A stretch of 64,000 nucleotides of DNA, from NCBI RefSeq assembly GCF_014202295.1, contig NZ_JACHGM010000002.1:223039-287038 (forward strand). Reading direction: 5' to 3'. Below the pieces are notes generated by a model. The model was not told the origin of the DNA. It did not search any database and saw nothing but the letters and a program-made list of their open reading frames with translations. The DNA comes from Borreliella afzelii (GTDB lineage: Bacteria > Spirochaetota > Spirochaetia > Borreliales > Borreliaceae). This document shows, piece after piece, positions 8,303 through 17,657 of this stretch (the stretch's first letter is position 1; each line of letters opens with the position of its first letter). A program made the translations under genes and the position numbers.

Positions 8303-9238
8303 TTATTTTACCTCTTTAAATGGTAGAAAATTTTTTAAGTTTTTGTCAATTAATTCAATATTATCTTTGTTTTCAAGTATTTCTTTCATAGTTTCATTGT
8401 AAAGTCTTTCTTTTGTAATGTCGGGATTTTTTAAGTAAGCATCTAGTATGGCATTAAAAATTTCTGTGTCTGCTAATGCATTGTTTATTCTGCTTTCTTT
8501 GTATCCTCTGGCTTCTTCAATAACTTTTAATGCTTCCCCTTTAATTTTAGGAACTATTTGATTAAATTCTTTTCTCCCTTCGTTTATGTATTTATTTTTG
8601 TCTTGAATGGCAATGTTTACATCTTCAAAAGCTTCGTAAACTTTTCCTTTTGGGGGCAAGGCATTTCTAATTTGTACTTGAACCACATCAATGCCTAGAT
8701 TATAATTATCTATTATTTCATTCATAGAAGATTTCACGCCTTCTGTAACTCCTACTCGGTTGTCATTTATTATTTCAAAAATGGTATTGTCTCCAATTAA
8801 TCTATTCATTGATGACTTTGCAATATCTTTAATTGTTGTCTCAGGGTCTTCTACTTTGAATTTAAATGAGTAAGGATCTCTTATTTTATATTGTACTAAC
8901 CATTCAATATTTATGATATTTAAATCTCCAGTGATAATCATGCTTTCATCGCTTGTATTGTTATTTTCTCTAATATCGTTTGGAGATATTATAAATCCAA
9001 ATTTAATTTCCTGGACTATTTTTACAGGTACAATAAATTTTTCCTCAATTAATGGAATCTTCAAATGTATTCCTGAATCAAGAGTCCTGTTAAGCTTGCC
9101 AAGACGAAGCACAATTGCTTCTTCTGATGGCCCGACTATGAATACATTTGCAATAACTATTATTAATATTAGTATTAAAGTAATAATAATTATTAAATAT
9201 TCGTAAGTTTTATTAAAAATTTGTTTTATGTTAAACAT
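8303..9238 (-). CDS. hflK: HflK, SPFH-family membrane protein
   Basis: Partner of HflC. The 311-residue product has an N-terminal membrane segment (about residues 15-35), then the SPFH start GPSEEAIVLRLGKLNRTL and SGIHLKIPLIEE, and a helical C-terminal region (KGEALKVIEEARGYKESRI). It lacks the long Gly-rich N-terminus of the enterobacterial HflK. A GGGAG site precedes the ATG. It follows the CBS/DUF21 gene by 52 bp on the same strand and is directly coupled to hflC. Confidence 0.9.
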   Translation of the reverse strand: MFNIKQIFNKTYEYLIIIITLILILIIVIANVFIVGPSEEAIVLRLGKLNRTLDSGIHLKIPLIEEKFIVPVKIVQEIKFGFIISPNDIRENNNTSDESMIITGDLNIINIEWLVQYKIRDPYSFKFKVEDPETTIKDIAKSSMNRLIGDNTIFEIINDNRVGVTEGVKSSMNEIIDNYNLGIDVVQVQIRNALPPKGKVYEAFEDVNIAIQDKNKYINEGRKEFNQIVPKIKGEALKVIEEARGYKESRINNALADTEIFNAILDAYLKNPDITKERLYNETMKEILENKDNIELIDKNLKNFLPFKEVK

Positions 9239-9290
9239 TTGATTCTCCCAATGTTTTTAATTATTTTTATTTTGTAATCCAATTTTATTG

Positions 9291-10529
9291 TTACTTTTTA
9301 GCCTTGATAAAAGTTATTGTTTCGATTTTATTATTCTGAATTTCCTTAATAAAATATTCTCCATCAGTTGTTTTTACGGTTTCGTCTTTTTTGGGTATTT
9401 TATCAAGTAAATCTATTAAGTATCCTCCAATTGTATTTGTATACTCTTTATGTTTGATAGATATTCCAACTATCTCTTCAATCTCGTCAAAAGTAGTTTC
9501 TCCAAGTATTGAGTAAGTATTGTCGTTGATTTGTGTAATCAGAGGCTTTTCCTCTTTAATGTCGTACTCGTCAGATATTGCTCCAAAAATTTTTTCTACT
9601 ATGTCTTCTATTGTAAGTATTCCTGAAAAACCACCATACTCGTCAATTACGATTGCCATTATTTTTTGCTTTTTCCTCATAATATCTAATATGTCTTTTA
9701 TTCTTTTGTTTTGTTGTACAAATACAGCCGGTTTAATAAATTGAGAAATGTTTTTATTCATATCCTTTTTATTTATCTCTATAAGGTCTTTAGCTATTAA
9801 AATTCCAATTATCTGTTCCCTGCTTTGCCTTTTGTATATAGGAATTCTAGAGTATCCTTCTTCTTTGATCAATTTGATTACATCTTTTAGCTTTGATGAG
9901 CTTGAGAGTGAAAAAACCTCTGTTCTGTGAGTCATAATCTCAGAAGCTCTTACTTGATCTATGTCTAACATTTTTTGCATAAATATTCTAGAGTCGTTTT
10001 TTAAAATTCCTAAATTTCCTGCTAAAGAAAGCATATTTTTTATGCTTTCTTTAGTCATTTTATGACTTGTTTTAATTTTAAAGATTGTTAATATTTTTTT
10101 TATTATCTTGTTTATTATGTATATTAGTGGAGTAAATATAAAAATTAATGGCTTTAAAAAAAATGAAGTAGATAAAGCAATGATTTCATTATTTAGAATT
10201 GCAATTTGTTTTGGAAGTATTTCTGCAAAAATTAGAACTATTATTGTTATTAGGCCTGTTGATATTGCAAGAGCGTTATTTCCATATTTTTCAAGTACAA
10301 ATTTTGTTGTAAGTGTACTTGCTACAATATTTGATATATTGTTGCCGATAAGAATAGTAGTGATTAATTTTGAAGGAGATTGAACCAAGTTATACACCGA
10401 TATTCCTGATTTTCCTTTTTTTCTTATATCTTGTATCTGAATCATGCTTAAAGAAGTGTAAGCTGTCTCAGATGCCGAGAAAATAGCAGATAATATTATA
10501 AATAGTAATATCAAGATTAATTCTAACAT
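9291..10529 (-). CDS. DUF21/CNNM-CBS-CorC membrane protein (TlyC/HlyC-like)
   Basis: A 412-residue protein with four hydrophobic segments in the first ~150 residues (DUF21/CNNM domain; note IILSAIFSASETAYTSL), two CBS domains (ASEIMTHRTEVFSL to ~270, and a second with AIVIDEYGGFSGILTIEDIVE), and a C-terminal CorC/HlyC transporter-associated domain. Members are often labelled haemolysins, but current knowledge favours magnesium or other cation transport or its regulation, with the CBS pair sensing nucleotides. The haemolysin label should not be taken as function. It lies upstream of hflKC in the same direction. Confidence 0.88.
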   Translation of the reverse strand: MLELILILLFIILSAIFSASETAYTSLSMIQIQDIRKKGKSGISVYNLVQSPSKLITTILIGNNISNIVASTLTTKFVLEKYGNNALAISTGLITIIVLIFAEILPKQIAILNNEIIALSTSFFLKPLIFIFTPLIYIINKIIKKILTIFKIKTSHKMTKESIKNMLSLAGNLGILKNDSRIFMQKMLDIDQVRASEIMTHRTEVFSLSSSSKLKDVIKLIKEEGYSRIPIYKRQSREQIIGILIAKDLIEINKKDMNKNISQFIKPAVFVQQNKRIKDILDIMRKKQKIMAIVIDEYGGFSGILTIEDIVEKIFGAISDEYDIKEEKPLITQINDNTYSILGETTFDEIEEIVGISIKHKEYTNTIGGYLIDLLDKIPKKDETVKTTDGEYFIKEIQNNKIETITFIKAKK

Positions 10530-10570
10530 ATATCTATTATTTTAATTTATCTTTAATAAAAATGCTTTAA

Positions 10571-10576
10571 ATTATA
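10571..10576 (-). promoter_or_regulatory. Possible -10 element for the DUF21/CBS gene
   Basis: A perfect TATAAT on the minus strand between tRNA-Cys and the DUF21/CBS gene, about 42 bp before its ATG. No good -35 is seen 17 bp upstream, so the assignment is tentative. Confidence 0.35.
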
Positions 10577-10614
10577 CTCTTAAACAATAAAAATATTTTT
10601 GATTTGACTTTAGA

Positions 10615-10687
10615 AGGCGCTGACCGGAATCGAACCGGCGAATCAAAGTTTTGCAGACTTCTCCCTTAGCCACTTGGGTACAGCGCC
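10615..10687 (-). tRNA. tRNA-Cys(GCA)
   Basis: A 73-nt tRNA on the minus strand. The acceptor stem is GGCGCTG/CAGCGCC, the anticodon loop contains TGCAAAA with anticodon GCA, the T arm is GCCGG-TTCGATT-CCGGT, and the discriminator is U at 10615, the usual base for cysteine tRNA. Confidence 0.95.
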
Positions 10688-10701
10688 TTGTAACATTGCT
10701 T

Positions 10702-10730
10702 AGTTTATTAAAAAAATAGAAAATTGTAAA
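10702..10730 (-). promoter_or_regulatory. Candidate promoter of tRNA-Cys
   Basis: On the minus strand TTTACA (10725-10730), a 17-bp spacer, then TAAACT (10702-10707). The predicted start near 10695 is about 8 nt before the mature tRNA end. Confidence 0.45.
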
Positions 10731-10801
10731 TATATTTTCTATTGAAGCATTATTTTGAATTTCTTAGCTATTTTTATTAGTTTTATGTAAAATTTTAATG
10801 T

Positions 10802-12319
10802 ATGAATAAAAAACTTAATGACGTTTTATTAAAATTGGATCAAGATTTAATAAAATATGTAAAAGGTTCTCTTGATTTAGAAATATCAGGAGTTACTTAT
10901 AGTTCTAAATTAGTTTTGCCTGGTTTTGTGTTTTTTGCTCTCCCAGGAATTCGTTTTGATGGACATGATTTTATTGAAATGGCAATTCAAAATGGCAGCA
11001 ATGTTATTGTGCATTCACGAGATATGGATTTTTACAGCCCCAATGTTACTTATATTAAAGTAGATGACTTTAGCATAAGAAAATTTATGTCTAATTTTTC
11101 AAATGTATTTTATGATGAGCCTTCAAAAAAATTAAAAGTTATTGGAGTCACTGGCACTGATGGTAAAAGTTCTGTTTGCTATTATATATACCTGCTTTTA
11201 AAAAAAAAGGGTGTTAAAGTAGGTTTTATATCGACGGTATTTTTTGATGATGGGAGTGGGAGCTTGATTAAAAATCCTTACAGACAATCAACCCCCGAGT
11301 CAACAGAAATACATGCATTTTTAAGCAATATGGTTAAAAATGGGGTTCAATATGCAATTCTTGAATCTACTTCCCATGGACTTGATCTTAAAACGGCAAG
11401 ACTTATTGATGTTAATTATTTTGCAGCTGTTTTTACTAATATTGGGCATGAGCATCTTGAATTTCATGGTACAATTCAAAATTATTTGAATGTAAAGTTA
11501 GGCCTTTTCCGATCTGTTAGTGATGATGCTGGTTTTGGTGTTATTAATCTTGACGACTTTTATTCTTCTGAGTTTAAAAATGCTGTTAAAAAATCTTTTA
11601 CTTATAGCTTAAAAAGTAGTCAAGCGGATTTTTTTGTCAGTTTTATTGATGAGAAAATAGATTCTACCAGGTTTGAATTTTATTACAAAGGGGTTAAATA
11701 TTTTGCTAATGTTAATCTGCTGGGAAGCTTTAATGTTGAGAATGTAATGGCCGCTCTTATTTTGGTTTCTCAAATTTTAAATAGCGATATTCAAGACATT
11801 GTTGACAAGCTTGTTTGCATTAAAAGTCTTGATGGGCGTATGGATAGCATTAATTTAGGGCAAAATTTTTCTGTAATAATTGATTATGCCCATACCCCCG
11901 GTGCTTTTTCTAAACTTTTTCCCATTTTTAAAAGATTTGCCACAAATAGATTAATTTCTGTTTTTGGCTCTGCAGGAGAAAGAGATGTTGCAAAAAGATT
12001 TTTGCAAGGACAAATTTCAGATATTTATTCTGATTTAATATTACTTTGCGATGAAGATCCAAGAGGCGAGAATAGTATGTGTATAATTAAAGATATTGCA
12101 AAAGGGATTGTGAATAAAGTTGTAAATCAGGATTTATTTTTTATTCCCGATAGAAAGCAGGCTATTGAAAAAGCAATAAGCCTTGCAAGGGCAGGAGATT
12201 TGGTTGTAGTTTTAGGCAAAGGTCATGAAAGCTCAATAATTTATAAAAATAGAGAAGTTTTTTGGAATGAACAAGAGGTAGTTAAAAATGCTATTTTAAG
12301 TTTAGAAAAGGAGAAGTGA
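10802..12319 (+). CDS. murE: UDP-MurNAc-tripeptide synthetase, MurE
   Basis: Adds the third, diamino residue to UDP-MurNAc-L-Ala-D-Glu. The 505-residue protein shows the Mur ligase order: N-terminal UDP-binding domain (GVTYSSKLVLPGFVFFALPG), the ATP loop GVTGTDGKSS (about residue 115), ESTSHGLD, NIGHEHLEFHG, and the C-terminal domain with YAHTPG and GKGHE. At the specificity site it has Asp417-Glu-Asp-Pro-Arg421 where DAP-adding enzymes have DNPR. Borrelia peptidoglycan is known to contain L-ornithine, so ornithine is the likely substrate. No ribosome site is visible before the ATG, and another, out-of-frame ATG lies 4 bp upstream. The stop is 1 bp before the ddl start. Confidence 0.93.
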   Translation: MNKKLNDVLLKLDQDLIKYVKGSLDLEISGVTYSSKLVLPGFVFFALPGIRFDGHDFIEMAIQNGSNVIVHSRDMDFYSPNVTYIKVDDFSIRKFMSNFSNVFYDEPSKKLKVIGVTGTDGKSSVCYYIYLLLKKKGVKVGFISTVFFDDGSGSLIKNPYRQSTPESTEIHAFLSNMVKNGVQYAILESTSHGLDLKTARLIDVNYFAAVFTNIGHEHLEFHGTIQNYLNVKLGLFRSVSDDAGFGVINLDDFYSSEFKNAVKKSFTYSLKSSQADFFVSFIDEKIDSTRFEFYYKGVKYFANVNLLGSFNVENVMAALILVSQILNSDIQDIVDKLVCIKSLDGRMDSINLGQNFSVIIDYAHTPGAFSKLFPIFKRFATNRLISVFGSAGERDVAKRFLQGQISDIYSDLILLCDEDPRGENSMCIIKDIAKGIVNKVVNQDLFFIPDRKQAIEKAISLARAGDLVVVLGKGHESSIIYKNREVFWNEQEVVKNAILSLEKEK

Positions 12320-12320
12320 T

Positions 12321-13406
12321 GTGAAAAAAAATCTTATGTTAATATTTGGCGGTGTTTCTTTTGAACATGAAATTTCTTGCAAATCTGCTTATAGCGTTTA
12401 TTTAGCCCTTTTAGATTTAAATAAATACAATATTTATTCTGCTTATATTGATAAGTGTACAGGTATTTGGTATTTGTTAGATTCTGTTTCTGATCCCCCA
12501 AAGCCTATTGATACAGATGTTTTACCTATTGTCAGTTTATTACCAGGTTTTGGAATTTTTTCAAATAACAAAAATCTTGAGATTGATGTTGTTTTTCCTG
12601 TTGTTCATGGTAGAACCGGTGAAGATGGTGCTATTCAAGGAGTTTTAAAAGTCATGGACATTCCATGTGTTGGTGCTGGTATTATAGGGAGTGCTATTTC
12701 TAGTAATAAGTATTTTTGTAAACTTTTGCTTAAAAGTTTTAATATCCCCATAGTACCTTTTATTGGGTTTAGGCAATATGATTATTCTTTAGATAAAGAG
12801 GAAATAAAAAGAAATGTAAAGGAGGTTTTAGGCTATCCTGTTATTGTTAAGCCTGCAGTATTAGGGTCTTCGATTGGAATAAATGTAGCTTATAGTGAAA
12901 ATCAGATTGAATCTTGTATTGAGGAGGCTTTAAAGTATGACCTTACTATTGTAATAGAGAAATTTATTGAGGCTAGAGAGATCGAATGTTCTATTATTGG
13001 TAATGAAAAGATGAAAATATTTTCTCCTGGGGAAGTTGTTGTACAGGATTTTATATTTTATGATTATGATGCTAAATATTCTGTTATTCCTGGAAATTCT
13101 ATTATCTTTAATATCCCTGCACATCTTGAGACAAATCAGTTGTTAAGCATTAAGGAATATGCTTTTCTTGTTTATAAGAATTTAGAACTCAGGGGTATGG
13201 CAAGAGTTGATTTTTTTGTTGAAAAAAAATCAGGAACAATTTATCTTAATGAAATAAATACTATTCCAGGATTTACTGATATATCTATGTTTTCTAAAAT
13301 GTGTAGCCATGATGGTCTTCAGTTTAAGGACTTGATAGATAATTTAATTGATTATGCTTTTCAAAGTTATATTAATAGGAAAAAAAGGATTAATTTTAAA
13401 GATTAA
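12321..13406 (+). CDS. ddl: D-alanine--D-alanine ligase
   Basis: An ATP-grasp ligase making D-Ala-D-Ala for the peptidoglycan stem. The 361-residue protein has the N-terminal signature GGVSFEHEIS, the family motif FPVVHGRTGEDGAIQG, and the ATP-grasp residues PVIVKPAVLGSSIGI and NEINTIPGFT. The start is a GTG with a GGAGAAG site lying inside the murE end, which implies tight coupling with murE. Its 3' end overlaps the convergent membrane gene by 4 bp. Alanine racemase, which supplies D-Ala, lies at 52-53 kb in this window. Confidence 0.93.
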   Translation: MKKNLMLIFGGVSFEHEISCKSAYSVYLALLDLNKYNIYSAYIDKCTGIWYLLDSVSDPPKPIDTDVLPIVSLLPGFGIFSNNKNLEIDVVFPVVHGRTGEDGAIQGVLKVMDIPCVGAGIIGSAISSNKYFCKLLLKSFNIPIVPFIGFRQYDYSLDKEEIKRNVKEVLGYPVIVKPAVLGSSIGINVAYSENQIESCIEEALKYDLTIVIEKFIEAREIECSIIGNEKMKIFSPGEVVVQDFIFYDYDAKYSVIPGNSIIFNIPAHLETNQLLSIKEYAFLVYKNLELRGMARVDFFVEKKSGTIYLNEINTIPGFTDISMFSKMCSHDGLQFKDLIDNLIDYAFQSYINRKKRINFKD

Positions 13407-15664
13407 TTTAGTTTTAAAGTTTTTAGATTTTCAATATCTTTATCATTTTTTAGCTTGAAGTATTCAAGATTTTTATATTTTTCTGCTTTAGGCAATATTC
13501 CTAAATATTTTATTTTGTAAGAGTAATTTATTTTTATATTTTTTTCTTCTGTATTATTGGTTTTATTGTAAATTTTAACTTGATTTTTTTTAATATGAAG
13601 ATTTGCAAATGCTTCATATACTATGTCCTCTTGAGATTTAAGAGTAAATGCAATTGTTGTTTTTTTAGAGTTAATGTTTTTAAGTGAAAAGATAATTTTA
13701 TTAGCCAATATTTTATAAGGAGTATTGCTTTGATAAATTATTAGTTTAGATGCGTTTTTAAAATGTAGCTCGATTTGATTTGCAATTTTTTGAGTGACCA
13801 AATCGATGCTATAAACAGCTCTTTCTGCTATATCTATTTTTTTAAAATCAATATTCATTAGCTCGTCATCGGCTTTAATGCTAGTTTTTAATGTTTTTTC
13901 GTTTGCTTGTAAAGTTAAGTTAAAGTCGTTTGAAATTATTTGGATAGGATTTTTATTGTTTTTTAGGTATTCAATTTTTATTTTGTTTATTTTTTCTGGA
14001 AAGCTAACCGTTTGTTCTATTTGTATTACATGCTCTTCTTTATCAATATTACTAGATATTATGATTGTGATTATTAAAAAAAAAGTTACAAGACCAAGTT
14101 TTTTAGCTTTTTTTAAATTTTGTTTAATTTTTGGGAGTTTAGATTTTAAATGCTCTGAGATATTAATAAATATGGTAGAAAAAAGACAAATTGAGATTAG
14201 ATAGCTTAGTGTAAGTGTATTTTTAATTGATGTAGTATTTTGTATTAATGTTATTAATACAAAATTAATTATCCAAATAATTGTTACTATTATTTTTTGA
14301 ATAATAGTATTTTTATTTGGTTTTATTAATAGTAGGATGTTTTTTATGATAATTATTAAGATAAATTCTATTTTAATAAACATTAATATTATTAGTTCAA
14401 CAATAGAGGTTGATATTGCCAAGTATTTAAGTTGTCTGTAGTTTAAATATATTGTGAAATTATATGTAAAAAGAGATAAAAGATTATATATTAGTAAAGT
14501 TGCAAAAAAAGTTATTAAATATTTGGGATTTGTTATGCTGTAAGCCGTTGCATTTTCATAGCTTACAAATATTTTATTTGTAATTAATAAGGATAGGTAC
14601 GTGCTTAAAAATAAGGTAAAAAACAATCTTACTAATTTGTAGTAATTATTTTTTACTTTTTTCATGACCAACCCAGCTTCTTTGAATTTTCTAATAAATA
14701 CAATTATAATTAAGTTATAACAAATGTAAATTAATGCTATTAAAGCAATTTCATTGATTATTATTTTTTTAAAGGGTGTATCAATTACAATATAGTGTAT
14801 TTCATCAGTATTTTTACTTTTATATTGGTTAGTTAATACTTCTTCGATTGATTTGTAAATTTCAAAAATAGTATTTTTATTTTGAGTTAATATAGGATTT
14901 AAATTGTTATTTATTATTAAAAAGGGTATAGATTCATCCCAATATAGATTGTATAAACTGTTTAATTTTTTTTCAGTTATTTTTGATGTATTAAAATCAA
15001 GTTTATTCTTTTCAAAGGGTTTTATAATAGCTTTTAAAAATTCCAAATTTGTTTTTGAATTTGTTATTAAAGATTCATTTTCTAAGTAAATTTTATTTTT
15101 TATTCTATTTTCGTTTAGCATTAAGTAAATCGTATTTGTATTTTTCCTCAAATACTTATTGCTAAGTAAAATTCTGCTGCTAATTATTGTATTTTGCTCA
15201 AGAGAATCATCTTCAACAAAAAAAAAATTTACATTGTTTTCAGGGTTAGTATTTTTAAGTTTTCTCAAAAGTTCAATAGCAATACCAATTGCTAAATTAT
15301 TTTCAAAATTATTTTGTATTTTAATGGGAATGATTATATTGTAGATATTTGCGCTTTTCCCTTTGATTTTGGAATGTATTATTTTTTGAGAATACCCAAT
15401 AAATCCAATTTCTTGTAAAGAATATTCCATATATTTGATTTCATTTGTATTAAAATATTTTTTTATATAATTAAAGGTGTTTATTATTTTTTCTTGAGGT
15501 TTTTTTGGTTGATAAATTTTTTCAATATGCGCTTTTATGTTCTTTTCGGTTTCTATGTTTGCAATTTTATTGCTTGAATTGGATACATTTTTTTCTATTT
15601 TATTTGGCACAATAGGGGCGCTTGTTGAGTTAATTAATAATAACAACAATATCTTAATTATCAT
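13403..15664 (-). CDS. Multi-spanning membrane protein with a degenerate M28-like extracytoplasmic domain
   Basis: A 753-residue protein. A short signal-like segment is followed by a soluble region to about residue 300, then about eight or nine hydrophobic segments (residues ~305-560) and a C-terminal soluble domain. In the soluble part, FENNLAIGIAIELLRKL and NFFFVEDDSLEQNTI resemble the aminopeptidase M28 elements that normally read DN-S-G and FFDGEE-GL-GS, but the metal-ligand Asp and Glu residues are not clearly kept. The architecture recalls M28-like membrane proteins without peptidase activity. This is inference from pattern only. It overlaps the rel 3' end by 11 bp and is probably the last gene of the prfA-prmC-rel transcript. 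Confidence 0.6.
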   Translation of the reverse strand: MIIKILLLLLINSTSAPIVPNKIEKNVSNSSNKIANIETEKNIKAHIEKIYQPKKPQEKIINTFNYIKKYFNTNEIKYMEYSLQEIGFIGYSQKIIHSKIKGKSANIYNIIIPIKIQNNFENNLAIGIAIELLRKLKNTNPENNVNFFFVEDDSLEQNTIISSRILLSNKYLRKNTNTIYLMLNENRIKNKIYLENESLITNSKTNLEFLKAIIKPFEKNKLDFNTSKITEKKLNSLYNLYWDESIPFLIINNNLNPILTQNKNTIFEIYKSIEEVLTNQYKSKNTDEIHYIVIDTPFKKIIINEIALIALIYICYNLIIIVFIRKFKEAGLVMKKVKNNYYKLVRLFFTLFLSTYLSLLITNKIFVSYENATAYSITNPKYLITFFATLLIYNLLSLFTYNFTIYLNYRQLKYLAISTSIVELIILMFIKIEFILIIIIKNILLLIKPNKNTIIQKIIVTIIWIINFVLITLIQNTTSIKNTLTLSYLISICLFSTIFINISEHLKSKLPKIKQNLKKAKKLGLVTFFLIITIIISSNIDKEEHVIQIEQTVSFPEKINKIKIEYLKNNKNPIQIISNDFNLTLQANEKTLKTSIKADDELMNIDFKKIDIAERAVYSIDLVTQKIANQIELHFKNASKLIIYQSNTPYKILANKIIFSLKNINSKKTTIAFTLKSQEDIVYEAFANLHIKKNQVKIYNKTNNTEEKNIKINYSYKIKYLGILPKAEKYKNLEYFKLKNDKDIENLKTLKLN

Positions 15665-17657
15665 AATTTTTAATATCTTCTTCTACTTGCATTATTTGCA
15701 AGATATTTGGGTTTTCTTTTAAAGCAGAAATAATTTTTGCTATATTTTTAGCATTTGATGAGACTATTATATTTGTTATTCCATGACCATTGCCACAGTC
15801 TTCTATTTTTTCGCTAATAAGTCTTACGTCATTTATTGTGAAAATGTTTTCAAGATAACTAAATATTCCTTTTAATTCTTTTAAAAGCAAAATAATGTGA
15901 TGCACTTTTCTAGTTGGTGTTGCTTCCCACTCAACTTCAATTAATTGATTTTTTTTATAGTATTTGAGCTTTTGACAATTTTCATTATGCACTATTATCT
16001 CATCTTTATGTATTATCCCAACAATATCTTCGCCTGTTGTGGGATTGCATTCAGAGTCTATTGTAATTCTTTTTATTTTAGTTTTTGTATAAGCTTTGAA
16101 TAAGCTGAAAAGTTTTCTTTGTTCTTTGTTTGCTCCAACAAGATACGCAATAATATTATTATCTACAAAAATTGTGTTGTCATTTTTATTAAGCCATGAT
16201 CTGATTTTTGATCGGGCTTTTTTTGTTCTTACGCTGTTTAGCCATATTACATCTGGTTTTGAGTCTTTTGATGTGAATATTTCAACAATTTGTTCGTTTT
16301 TAAGTGGCTTTGTGATTGAACTTATTTTTCCATTTATTTTTGCATAAAGAGCTTGGTCTCCAATATCTGTGTGTATTATATATGCAAAATCAATTGAATT
16401 TGAACCGAAAGGAAGCTCTACAACTTCTCCTTCTGGAGTGTAAACATATATGAATGTATTTAACAACTCTTTGTGTATATCATTCATTGAATATTGACTT
16501 TTGTTAGCAGATTCTTGTTGCCATTTTTTTATTCGGTTTATAAATGAAAGATCATCAGCTTTGAGTGCGATTTGTTCTTTATATATCCAGTGGGCTGCAA
16601 CTCCATAATTAGCAATTCTATCCATTTCTTCTGTTCGAATTTGTATTTCAATAAGCTGGTTATCCTCAGGTATTCTTACGGTAGTATGTAGTGATTGATA
16701 TTTATTTTCTTTTGGGCTTGCAATATAGTCTTTAAGTCTTCCTGGGATTGGTTTCCACACTCTGTGAACAATTTCTAATATTTCATAGCATTCTTTTTGT
16801 TTTTTGCAAATTATTCTTATTCCTAAGGTATCAAAAATTTGAGTCAGCTTGTTTGTTCTTGTTTGCATTTTTCTAAATATTGAATAAAAGTGTTTTGATC
16901 TTACTGTAATTTCTGCTTCAATTCCGCTTTTTTGAAGTTCTTTTTCTATTGATAATTTGCCTTTGTATAATTTTTTTTCTCTTTCTATTTTTGTTTCAGA
17001 TAAAAAATTTTTTATCTCTTTATAATCTTTGGGATAAAGATGCTTGAATGAAAGATCTTCAAGATATGTTTTAAGAGATGAGATTCCAAGGCGTTCTGCT
17101 ATTGGAACGTAAGTTGAAAGGCAATCTTTTGCAATTCTATCTTGTCTGTTTTTAGGCAAATAGGAGAGAGTTGTCATATTATGAAGTTTGTCTGCCAGTT
17201 TTATTATTATTATTCTAATGTCGTGTGTCATTGCAAAAAACATTTTTGAAATAGTATTAGCTTCTTTTATGCTTCTTGTTTTATTATGCAAATCATGAAT
17301 TTTAGTTACACCATCGATTAAGCTTAAAATTTCCTCGTCAAATTCTTTTACTATTTCTTCTTTTTCAATATTTGTATCTTCAAGTACGTCATGGAGTAGT
17401 CCGGCAATAGTTGCTTTAAAGTCTAGTTGAAATTTAGCAAGAAATAATGAAACCATTATTGGATGAATAATGTAAGGCTCTCCGCTTTCTCTGTATTGGC
17501 CATAGTGGAGCTGTTCTGCTATTTCTAGAGCTTTAAATATGTTTTTCCGTTCAAATTCATCTTTGTAAGTATTCTCAATAGTTTTTTTAAAAATACTTTT
17601 AGCTTTTTCAAGATCATTTATTTTTATTAAGTGCGCAATCTCATATGCTTGTATCAT
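15654..17657 (-). CDS. rel: Bifunctional (p)ppGpp synthetase/hydrolase, Rel/SpoT type
   Basis: Makes and degrades the stringent-response alarmone. The 667-residue long-form protein has an intact HD hydrolase domain (HYGQYRESGEPYIIHP, LLHDVLEDT, KLADKLHNM), the synthetase domain (RIICKK, YQSLHTTV), a TGS domain (VYTPEGEVVELPFGSNSIDF), a Cys-containing region (SECNPTTGEDIVG) and a C-terminal ACT domain. All key hydrolase and synthetase residues I can check are present. No second Rel-like gene is seen here. The ATG overlaps the prmC stop by 4 bp. DksA, a partner of ppGpp at RNA polymerase, is at 42.2 kb. Confidence 0.93.
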   Translation of the reverse strand: MIQAYEIAHLIKINDLEKAKSIFKKTIENTYKDEFERKNIFKALEIAEQLHYGQYRESGEPYIIHPIMVSLFLAKFQLDFKATIAGLLHDVLEDTNIEKEEIVKEFDEEILSLIDGVTKIHDLHNKTRSIKEANTISKMFFAMTHDIRIIIIKLADKLHNMTTLSYLPKNRQDRIAKDCLSTYVPIAERLGISSLKTYLEDLSFKHLYPKDYKEIKNFLSETKIEREKKLYKGKLSIEKELQKSGIEAEITVRSKHFYSIFRKMQTRTNKLTQIFDTLGIRIICKKQKECYEILEIVHRVWKPIPGRLKDYIASPKENKYQSLHTTVRIPEDNQLIEIQIRTEEMDRIANYGVAAHWIYKEQIALKADDLSFINRIKKWQQESANKSQYSMNDIHKELLNTFIYVYTPEGEVVELPFGSNSIDFAYIIHTDIGDQALYAKINGKISSITKPLKNEQIVEIFTSKDSKPDVIWLNSVRTKKARSKIRSWLNKNDNTIFVDNNIIAYLVGANKEQRKLFSLFKAYTKTKIKRITIDSECNPTTGEDIVGIIHKDEIIVHNENCQKLKYYKKNQLIEVEWEATPTRKVHHIILLLKELKGIFSYLENIFTINDVRLISEKIEDCGNGHGITNIIVSSNAKNIAKIISALKENPNILQIMQVEEDIKNYDN

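Noticed and set aside
9291-10529. Haemolysin function for the DUF21/CBS protein
   Set aside because: The label comes from family naming; the domains point to cation transport or its control.
13878-14204. 108-residue + strand frame inside the M28-like membrane gene
   Set aside because: It lies antisense to a long coherent gene and has no ribosome site or family pattern.
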